Part shown: positions 12,395-64,000 of the stretch, one piece after another | Layout: each line of letters opens with the position of its first letter | Numbering within the stretch: the first letter of the stretch is position 1 | Source: Enoplolaimus lenunculus | Taxonomy: Eukaryota > Nematoda > Enoplea > Enoplida > Thoracostomopsidae | Direction: 5' to 3' | Length of the DNA: 64,000 bases | Assembly (NCBI GenBank): GCA_030248215.1 | Contig: JASANG010000693.1 | Coordinates: forward strand, 124,001-188,000 | Program-made: the position numbers and the translations under genes | The notes under the pieces: model-generated | The model's input: the letters and a program-made list of their open reading frames with translations, nothing else | Told to the model about the DNA's origin: nothing | Database searches by the model: none

Positions 12395-13768
12395 AAACCG
12401 TATGAGATAAAATGATCTGAACAATTTAACCAAGTAATGTCTGATTTTTCAATTATACTAAAACGTTCGGATTGTTTGTTCTAGTTTAATATATGTTACT
12501 TATACACATGTTGATAACTGCCTGAAATATACTTATTGAAAATCAATCGTGGTTTTGAACTTTTGTAATTTGTCGTTTTGTGAAGTGAAAAATAAACTCT
12601 GTGTTTACTCAGTCGAGAGAGCAGTTTGGCCAAGTTTGAAATTGGTGTATACCAAGGATGAGAGTGCAACCGCCACTCAAAATAATATTTCTGATATTTA
12701 AGAAAAAATTTCTTACATTTGAGAAACGTGATTGGCAAGGTGCACTTGAAAAGTATTTCTGTTATAACAGAAATGTTTTCAAAAAACGTTTTGCAATAAA
12801 GTCTGAAAATAAACGTTTTCCAGTTGTTTTTTGACAAATTGTATTAAATATCAGCAAAACTATTCAGATTTGCCACAGAAAACATTTTTCTGAATAAATT
12901 CAGAAATACTTTTTTGTTTGCGAAGGTGAAAAATACAGAAGCCGGAGGTGAAAATTTGGCGAATCCGGAGGTGAGGGGAAATTGAATAGTTAAAATGGTA
13001 GTTTAATTTGCTGTTATTAAATATTTGTAAAGTGTTCGATGTTTTGTTTTTGCGCTATTTTTGTAAATCTTGTTAGTTTTTCTCTCAAAACGCCGAACGA
13101 GTTTAGTAAAACTGCATAATTCCACAGCTGGAACCTCTGGCAGAAATTCTACCGCTACCGGAGATCTATTTTCTACCCAGGGCAGTCCTGCGGTTGTAGC
13201 CATTGAGTCGTTCAGATATAAATTTCAGCGGACCCGGATAGTAAACTTTACCCAAGACCGGAGGTTAATTGGATCTAGCATGTTTCCGCGTATACTATAA
13301 TCTTTATAGTATTTGATTTGTTAAAATTGTTTGCTGGTTTAAAAATGTATTGTTAGTTTATAAGTTAAATTGACTTCATCATGAAAAAAGGCTTATGAGA
13401 GAAGCACCTTTGTTCGCGGGACTAAGAAGTTTAAGCTTTAGGCTAAATTTTTTTTGCTCGAGCTGTTCTAGGTGTGCGGTGCTATCAGTTACCTACCTGT
13501 TTCCGGTAAAAATCTGTGTCTGTTCCCGTTATAGAAATACTGGAAATTCCTTTATTTTTATGCTCAAATTTAGTCAAAAATATTATTATCCCCGGTATTT
13601 TGCATTACAAATATGCTGCAATTGTTCGATATAAAATGTTAAACATTAATACGAAATTCACCCAAAATTTTCCTTAAAAATTTCTGTTCATCTGGACAAA
13701 AAAAACCGAACATCTTTGAACTTTTATTTTTAAATGGCTTCGTACAGAAACATGACTTGAGTTCGATT

Positions 13769-14396
13769 ATGCGGGGTTCACGTTATAACCGGGGCAGCTT
13801 GGAACACGTTTTGTCCCTATTAGCTTATTGGGTTATATACATTTTGTCTGCTAATAGACCACATATCATATTCAAAAAGTCGTATTTGTCTGCTCCATAT
13901 GTGTAGGTCACCTTTTGTCGTTCAATATCATATGATTGAGGCAAATATACCCAAATTGTCCTGTTGAATATCATATCATATGATACTAGTATTTGAAATT
14001 TGAATTTTTGAATTATGACAGTGTTTTTCTAAGCGATTTTGTGTCGAAAATGGGTTTGCAGACGCGTATTTCGTATTTTACGCAATGTTTGCCTTTGACG
14101 TCCGAGCTTCCATCAATTTATTAGCACCCGAAGATTACACTGTCCCGGTGAATATCATATGATATTCGTTGTAATTTTGAAATATCAATATTCGTATAAA
14201 TATCCCTTAGTATCACGTGACATACCGACTCTTGCATATATTGATCTTGTGAGAGCGATGGTTTGTAAGTAAATGTCATATGACATTGGAGTTTTGCCTG
14301 TTCACCCGATATGAGTGATCGAATTTTAACGTTGACGTTGAATCAACATGGGACAAACCATGTTCCACTTGCCCCGGTTATAACGTGAATCTTGCA
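13769..14396. mobile_element. Inverted-repeat element, about 630 bp (CACGTTATAACC ends)
   Basis: Left end ATGCGGGGTTCACGTTATAA and right end TTATAACGTGAATCTTGCAT form a terminal inverted repeat of about 28 bp that continues into CCGGGGCA/TGCCCCGG. Inside, CATATGAT words recur many times. No coding frame. Confidence 0.83.
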
Positions 14397-14461
14397 TTAC
14401 ATCTCTAATCAGGATGCGATCGGACATATTAATATGCCGGATACCGGACGTAAACCTGCTT

Positions 14462-14633
14462 GGCCCATGTTACTTTTTGAGGTGTCCAAGTTTCTGGTGG
14501 GTCTGTAAAGAGCAGGTTTAGATTCTAGATTACATTTTTTGCTTAAGCTTAGGCTTATGGTTAGGGACTCATTTTTGCAACGCTTAGGCTTAAGAATACG
14601 CTTAATCTACTATTACGCCCCTTAATATTGGCC
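14462..14633 (+). mobile_element. Second TTAGGC-bearing inverted-repeat family (GGCCCATGTTACT ends)
   Basis: Begins GGCCCATGTTACTTTTTGAG and ends GCCCCTTAATATTGGCC; contains CCAAGTTTCTGGTGGGTCTG, TAGATTACATTTTTTGCTTA, short CTTAGG runs and CGCTTAATCTACT. It is related in plan, not in detail, to the GGCCCATGTATAG family. Confidence 0.78.
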
Positions 14634-15471
14634 GAATTTTCAATCGGAACAGAAACCGGATACGAGATATTGTGTATGTATTATTTTTTGTTTGTATTTT
14701 TAGCGTGCTCAATGTTTTCGTCTGTTATATAGTTCATCGTAACTGTTTGACTTACACAGAATGTAATCGCAGCAACATGTTAAAGGCGCTTACTTGTAAA
14801 TAGCAGTTGCGTGAAATTCACCACGAAAACCGTATTAAATATCCGATATCCTGTAGGTTTACACTGGATACCGGATACGGATGATAGTTTTCGGCGGATA
14901 TTAAACCGGAACACGATATCCTGTCGCACCCTGGTCTCAAAAATTGTGTTGGCAGAAGAACAAAACATCTTTGATACTATACGCATTTCGTTATCTGTTT
15001 TCCGTTAGGTACTTCAATCGCTATCCGTTTCCGTTATTTTTACATTCCACTTACACTGTGCACCGACTCAGGTTTTTTGGGCATCCCGTTTAATCCCTCT
15101 GTGTATTGTAGATGGATTTCAAATCCGTTTTAGTTCAGATCCAGATTTATCAAACGTTTGCATTCAATTGAAATCCCGTTAGAACGCATCCTAGCAGATG
15201 GGTACTGGTAAACTATTTTTTGAGACAATAAAATTTGTTAAATTAATTTTAACTTTTCATTATTCAAATGGATTAAGGTTTATATAATTTTATGCTCAGC
15301 GGTTTTCTATATTCGCCCGTATACGTTGCAGTTTTTTAGAACAATTTCATTCATTGTGGGATTTGTTATAAAATACGAACCATGGTAACATGGCCGGAAC
15401 AGTAGCATAAAGCATATTCTTAAACCTAAGCCTAAGCAAAAAATTTTAGTCTAAAGCTTAACCGAGGTTTG

Positions 15472-15660
15472 TTAAACCTTTCTCACATGAATATTTTCTA
15501 TTTCCACTGAGACCTACTTTTATTCTAGGATTAGAACTCCGGTGACTGGAGTGGGAGGCGTATACCATCACCACTCAGCTATAGGAGCTTGACGCTCGAG
15601 CCCGAGGGGGCTCTCACGTCTTGTGGTGATTTAGTACTCAATGTGACGAGAAGGGGTTAA
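15472..15660 (-). mobile_element. Inverted-end element with tRNA-like body
   Basis: Left TTAAACCTTTCTCACATGAA and right CAATGTGACGAGAAGGGGTT. On the - strand the middle reads TAGCTGAGTGGTGATGG (A box) and GAGTTCTAATCC (a weakened B box) with CCTCCCACTCC between, like a tRNA. The combination of DNA-element-like ends and a Pol III-type body is unusual. Confidence 0.75.
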
Positions 15661-16647
15661 TCTACAGTTACGGCCCTAAAAGTTAACATTGACCTTTGCA
15701 TATCCATCTGGTACTAAAAACTAGAATTAGTTACTAAGTAGCCGTATAATTCCTTATATTGTTGAACTGCAAATCCGTTTATCCAACGGTTATAAACAGC
15801 TCCATGTCTTTTAGACTTTTTTGTGTTCTGCTTATTTTGAAGACGACATAAAAGAGAGATTTTCGATAAAAACACCTGACACTTTGAATAATAACATTTT
15901 CGTCCATAAATTGTACAAAAACAGGTTAATTAAATTCTGAAATACACGTAAAGATTCGCATTTTAAGCGTCGGTATTGCTTATTAATCTGGCCAGCATTA
16001 GTTTATCCATATTACCATGCTAAAGTTGCCGGAAAATTCTGGTAAAAATTCTACCGGAACCGGAGCTCGATTATTAGCCAGAGCCGGAGCCGGATGCTGG
16101 ACATCCAGTTGTACTGTGATAAAACGTATCAAAATATTAATAAAGTTGAAACGCGAACCATGCGTAATTTGGCTTTTGTGGTATTTGTAATGTTTATACC
16201 AAACCCGTCATGAAAGCACCAGTTCCTCAAATTTGGTCAACTGTTCCGGTCATTTTCTGCACATTAGTACCATTTTTGGGCACAAATTACATGGGTATGT
16301 GCCTGTTTTAAATTTTCATAGCAACTCCTCTAGATTAAATTTTCTAATCATGCCCTCACAATATTCAGGGTTCAACCGGAATTCCGGTTCCCCTAGAGAA
16401 ATCCGGTATTTTTTACTATCCGCTACCGGTACTAAATCCGGTATTTTTTCACCGAAACTTTCCGGTATTTTTGGTATTGAAAATTTTTGTCATTCGAAAA
16501 TTTTTCTGAAAAATTGGCGTTTTATTCTCACTTATTTTTGTAAAATTTTTCTGACTGCAGTTGTTCCAAAATTTTGGCATTCATTCTGAATGGTGTTTTA
16601 CACTATTAAATGCGATAAAATAACGTCAAAAATGAATTTTTCGCGTA

Positions 16648-17090
16648 CTGTATTGACCCGAATAAGAGGGGGGTCGAGTGTAATAAGAGGGGGTCCCCAT
16701 TCTGAGTACGAATCAATAGGAGTCCGTATCCCTTATAAGAGTCCGTAAAGCGGATAGAGTCCCTAAACCGTAATTAGAGTCCATAAATGTCAATTAACCC
16801 TAGTTGTAGCGCATAAATGACTCCAAGACCAAATAATTTGAGTTCGAAACTTTAAAGCGTACTTAAATTTTGAAAGTACATTCCTAAACATTGTATTATC
16901 GCTCAAGCTATTGACACAAGACAAATAAACGTTTCACGGATAATTGCAGTACCGGATATATATCAGTAACGAAGGGCGGCGGAGCGTGGGTTAAAAATAA
17001 ATAACAGTCCGTAACTGAATAACAAGGGGAGGTTCTCTCTGCAGCGGCCAAATAAATATCAGTCCCCCCATCTTATTTGGGTCACTACAG
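16648..17090 (+). mobile_element. 443-bp MITE, full copy, TA target duplication
   Basis: Ends CTGTATTGACCCGAATAAGA and CTTATTTGGGTCACTACAG are inverted repeats, flanked by TA on both sides as in Tc1/mariner-type (Stowaway-like) elements. Internal landmarks: GGAGTCCGTATCCCTTATAA, GTCATTTATGCGCTAC in reverse, and TATCAGTAACGAAGGGCGG. No coding capacity. Same length as the copy at 44911. Confidence 0.92.
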
Positions 17091-17824
17091 TAACAAGTAT
17101 GGTTATATACATAATTAATTGGTACATTTAAACCATCTGCTCACAGATATATACATACGTAATTTAATTATTACAACGCAATTGGCAAAAAATGCACACA
17201 ACAACACGGTTTATTAACACAGGGGACGGCTGAAACGGGGACTCGCACCCCAATCCAAATTCTGAACTCAAAGACGCTACCTTGCAAAGCCTTCGTTACG
17301 GATTTACCAATTTTGTCTTATGACACAAAATTTTAAGTTATTTTTTCGGCGTTGGCCCTCATTAATCCAAACTCCACAGTACACTACTGTGTGTCACACG
17401 GGCGCGTAGCCCTGAGGGTAGCCACGCGGGTGGGCTCAACGTCTGGAACAAATTTATCTACCCCCAGTAAAATTTCATAACCTCAGTTTGTAAGTCGCCT
17501 GAAATCCGTGTTTTCTCATCCTGTAAAACTTTCTGCCGTTATGCCACGTTTATAGCTGGCTACGGCGGATTTTGTATGACGTAATATCATCGAACAAGCC
17601 GTTCATAGACGATGTGTGCCCTTATTATAAGGGTACTTATAATAACAATATATATATGAGTTTTTGGGAACCGAAAACATTATATTTAAGCTTCGCTTTG
17701 CCAAGAAACGTGCAATACAAAACACTTGGAGATGAGAGATTGTTGGGGTTTTTTTTCGAAAACTTTATGATTATATATTGTGGTTTGAAAATCACTTACG
17801 ACTTTAATCGATTTAAGTAGGCAT

Positions 17825-17998
17825 GGGCCCGTAGCCAAGGATGGGTCAGGGGGAAGGGGTTCAGCCCCTTCTGGAAAATTTTTTTGGCCTCCCTTGAAAA
17901 TTTTCAAGCTTGCTTGCAAGTTATTAAAAACCCTTGAATGGTCTCCTCGCGAAAATTTTTTAGCCCCCCTCTAGCAAGGTGAGCTGGCTACGGGCCTG
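17825..17998 (+). mobile_element. CTACGGGCC-type inverted-repeat element (about 170 bp)
   Basis: Ends GGGCCCGTAGCCAAGG and GAGCTGGCTACGGGCCTG are inverted partners. Core: AAAATTTTCAAGCTTGCTTG, AAAAACCCTTGAATGG, then TAGCCCCCCTCTAGCAAGGT. This is the best copy of the commonest element of the right half of the window. Confidence 0.85.
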
Positions 17999-18550
17999 AA
18001 ATAGCAGGGGGTGTAAAACATGGGAAGGAACAGGACGAATTCATACCCCTGTTTTGAAGCTATGATATCCAGTTTTATAGACGTTAAAATACTAAACATG
18101 GCTTCGTTTATAGGGCTCAAAATTATTTTGTTTCACGCTAATGACCAGCTAACAGAACGATAATTGTTCACAATAAGGGCCAAAGCAGCCACCCCCATAC
18201 CCCCCATTTGGGGCCAGGGCCACCCCTAAACGACCCCCACCCTAACCGGTTGAAACAAAAACCGGCTAAGTTTTAAAATGCGTCTGGCTTCTCGTTCGCT
18301 TCGCTCCCGAGTTTGACGGCCACATCGTGGAATTTGGGGGCAGCCCCCACCCATGCGTGCTACGGCGCTGTTCACAATATATCATCGCAAAATGAAATCT
18401 TGGCAGTGCCCCCGTTCGAGAGACCGGAATATAATTTTGGGGTCTGCTCTTTGATTTAAACAAATTTAATTGGTTTGATTTTTTTCGATTTATGTACTTC
18501 GAACAAACTTCAATTTATTGTGTCTGGCACAGCCGTTCTTGCATTGTTCG

Positions 18551-18802
18551 ACCCATGTATACAACAGGGCCGGATTGTTTTCCGGAGGGGCTATAATAGA
18601 GTCAGTGTTAAACTTTAGACTAACTTTTTTGCTTAGGCTTAGGCTTAGGCTAACGCTTAGGCGTAGGCTTAGGCTTAGGCTTAGGCTTAGGTTTAGGCTT
18701 AGGCTTAGGCTTAGGCGTAGGCTTAGGTTTAGGTTTAGGTTTAGGCTTAGGCTTCGGAATATGCTTATACTACTGTTTCGCCCCTATTCTATACATCGGC
18801 CT
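18551..18802 (+). mobile_element. Short inverted-repeat element with long TTAGGC array
   Basis: Ends ACCCATGTATACAACAGGGC and CCCCTATTCTATACATCGGC. The core (about 18631-18756) is about 21 hexamers of CTTAGG with variants CGTAGG and TTTAGG, followed by AATATGCTTATACTACTGTT. This is the clearest telomere-like array in the window. Translated on the + strand it gives an LRLRLR peptide with no biological meaning. Confidence 0.9.
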
Positions 18803-19296
18803 AATGAGTATGCTCCCTTAGACATAATGCAAGCCAGGTTCGACAAAGTACTTAGAGTGCTTTATATAACCTTAATAGTTTGTGCAATAAATTTTGGAAT
18901 GATAACTGTGTAAACGCTTAAAAGTAGTGTAATACGTCGCTTTTTTATACTACCCTTAAACTAACTCGATTTTTAGCTTAATCTGGCAGTATTAAACTAA
19001 CTTTCTAAACTAAAGGCGGCGTTATACTTTTGATGACGGTCGATACCGTCTGTCGTACGTCCCGGTACCAGGACGCACGTTTATTGCCGCATGGTGCATC
19101 ATAACAATTTTTAAAGAAAAAAAATTTGACGTCCGGCGCTGGAGCCGGACAGTGCCGCACGACAAGTATAGTGCCTCATTAACTAGAAGGTTTACGCTTA
19201 AACTCATTTAAATTTGACATATTTTTAGTTAAATTTAAATTATTGAATTCTGAACACTAAATAAACTTAAAAGTATATGCTAGTTTAAGCTAAACT

Positions 19297-19480
19297 TAAC
19301 CCTTTCTTGCATGAATATTTTCTATTTTCCCTGAGACCTACTTTTATGCTTGGATTCGAACTCCAGTGACTGGAGTGGGAAGCGTATACCATCACCACTA
19401 AACACGGTGCGATATATACTATTTAACGTATATACACTGCGTTAAGTTGCCTATAGGCAACTCAATGTGAGAAGGGGTTA
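19297..19480 (-). mobile_element. Inverted-end element with tRNA-like body
   Basis: TTAACCCTTTCTTGCATGAA at the left, CTCAATGTGAGAAGGGGTTA at the right. B-box-like GAGTTCGAATCC on the - strand. Part of the A-box region is missing relative to the next copy, where AACACGGTGCGATATATACT joins early. Confidence 0.78.
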
Positions 19481-19507
19481 TAGATAGTAAACTGATAATT
19501 TTTCGAT

Positions 19508-19775
19508 TAACCTTTTCTCACATGAATATTTTCTATTTCCCCTGAGACATACTTTTATGCTAGGATTCGAACTCCAGTGACTGGAGTGGGAGGCGTATAC
19601 CATCACCACTCAGCTGTAGGAGCTTGACGCTCGAGCGCGAGGGGGCTCTCACGTTTTGTGGTGATTTAGTACTGTGTATACGTGTTGCAATTGTTAAACA
19701 CGGTGCGATATATACTATTTAACGTATATACACTGCGCTAAGTTGCCTATAGGCAACTCAATGTGAGACGGGGTT
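19508..19775 (-). mobile_element. Inverted-end element with tRNA-like body, best copy
   Basis: ATTAACCTTTTCTCACATGA to CAATGTGAGACGGGGTTA, about 268 bp. On the - strand: CAGCTGAGTGGTGATGG (A-box match), CGCCTCCCACTCCAG, and GGAGTTCGAATCC (B-box match). Beyond the tRNA-like part is a palindrome-rich tail (TATACTATTTAACGTATATA and GCCTATAGGC). Confidence 0.83.
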
Positions 19776-20647
19776 AGATTTCTGGATTTAGTTAGTCCAT
19801 GCAGTCATTTCGGGATTGCAGCTATGTAGGCAGTTGTGGATTTATGACAGATGGGTGGAATTTTTACTCAACATCAGCCCTGTGATGCGGACTGAAAATG
19901 GAAGTGAAAAAAAACCGAAACCTGAACCGGAGGTGAATAATAACGGATCCTGAGCCGGTAAATAGTGTTGAATTTGCTAATTTCAGCTAATATCTGACAA
20001 GCGTTGTTAAAAATTTCTATTTTTCGCTAGTTTTTTTACGAAATTCTTATATTTCTCAAAAATGTACCAATGGCTGAATACGACGCACCGAACAACATTA
20101 ATACTTATTGCAAGGCTATGCCAAATTTCACTACCGAAATTGCCGGAACGTCCGACAGAAAGACTACCGCAGCCGGAAATCTGACCCCGAGGCAGACTTT
20201 CGGGTATGTGCTGGTGCCGTGTTTAATTTTTGCGACGCAAATGGTTCATCGGAAGCTCACAATGTGTTTTTTAGCCAAATATGCAAAATCTCCAAATACG
20301 AAATATTTTTCTAAAACACAAATTAAAAATTGGAAAAATTTTACAACACAAACGTATCATCCATTCGCACAGGCATATCCTAGATAGTTCCGGAGCAGAC
20401 AGGAGTGCAGGCTTCCCACAACGGCCAGGGTCGTAGCCCGTATAGGGGCTGTGGTTTTTCTAAATGAGGGAATCGTGGGTGGCCGATTCGACCCTGATCA
20501 TGGCTCGGTCACTGTAGCACGGTAATCAAACTTCAGCATAATCATTAACCATCGGCTGTTTAGAATGACCCGTTGAATTTAAATAGTTTCAGCTGGAATA
20601 AGCAAAATTGCAGTTAAAACCATACTGCAGCATTCAATATATGCAAA

Positions 20648-63872
<43,225 letters not shown>

Positions 63873-64000
63873 GTATGTAGTTGAATAAAACAGGCGTTCG
63901 AATTGTGTAACCGTATGGGCTTATTTTGCAGTTAGCATTGATCCATTGGCCTAAGCCTATTCGTAAGCCTAAGTTTTTAGTGTCTGGAGTAAGTCTTAGC

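Larger units (their letters stand above)
10089..20647. other. Intergenic region, about 10.5 kb, repeats only
   Basis: No open reading frame here shows a recognisable protein family, and short frames are AT-rich or repeat-derived. The first clear AATAAA after the SETD2 stop is at 10840-10845, but a MITE lies between, so the transcript end is uncertain. Elements that I can delimit are listed separately. Between them (about 11125-11740, 12400-13760, 15665-16640, 17095-17820) are mostly fragments rich in CCGG-type words such as TTCCGGTT, from a family whose ends read GGGTGCAACCGGAA or similar. Confidence 0.6.

Noticed and set aside
18631-18756. True chromosome end or subtelomere
   Set aside because: The array is only about 125 bp, has variants, and is bounded by element ends on both sides with genes beyond.
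18518-18913. Arginine/leucine repeat protein (LRLRLR)
   Set aside because: Comes from the TTAGGC array inside a short inverted-repeat element.

Overview
This 64 kb window is nuclear DNA from an animal, most likely an ecdysozoan or other protostome invertebrate. The evidence is many GT-AG introns with matching phases, a SETD2-type gene with animal domain order, a type-B carboxylesterase, an ionotropic-receptor-like gene (a protostome family) and an SLC22 transporter. The spaces between are packed with short non-autonomous DNA elements. I see no bacterial gene organisation and no reverse transcriptase or transposase reading frame. The species cannot be named from what is visible.

Layout. (1) 591-10088, + strand: the C-terminal half of a SETD2/Set2 H3K36 methyltransferase in 15 exons (about 1046 residues). 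It carries the RIPKK block, an RS-rich region, a proline-rich region, a WW domain and the SRI domain that binds the RNA polymerase II tail. The SET domain must lie left of the window. (2) 10089-20647: about 10.5 kb between genes, with only repeats recognised. (3) 20648 to the right edge, + strand: one secreted carboxylesterase/cholinesterase-like gene in at least ten exons spread over 43 kb. The Ser, Glu and His triad is present and all exon phases agree. (4) Two intronless genes sit inside its introns: an ionotropic-receptor-like channel on the - strand (25786-27819) and an SLC22 organic ion transporter on the + strand (58018-59955), the latter in a 25.9 kb intron.

Main oddities. The intron 5/exon 6 junction of the esterase is a perfect 57-bp tandem array giving 15 in-frame 3' splice sites (33336-34134). 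The exon 7 donor is also tandemly duplicated in frame (18 bp), and a partial, diverged copy of the end of exon 6 lies in the next intron. Four acceptors in the two multi-exon genes must be AAG for the frames to join. Several families of short inverted-repeat elements carry internal arrays of TTAGGC, the hexamer of nematode telomeres. Another family has inverted ends around a tRNA-like body with A and B boxes. Nested insertions give relative ages. A 1-kb CAAA/TAAA array runs up to the start codon of the transporter.

Limits: exon borders are inferred by eye from splice consensus, phase and protein family resemblance. Repeat borders are approximate (within about 5-20 bp). Family names are descriptive only.
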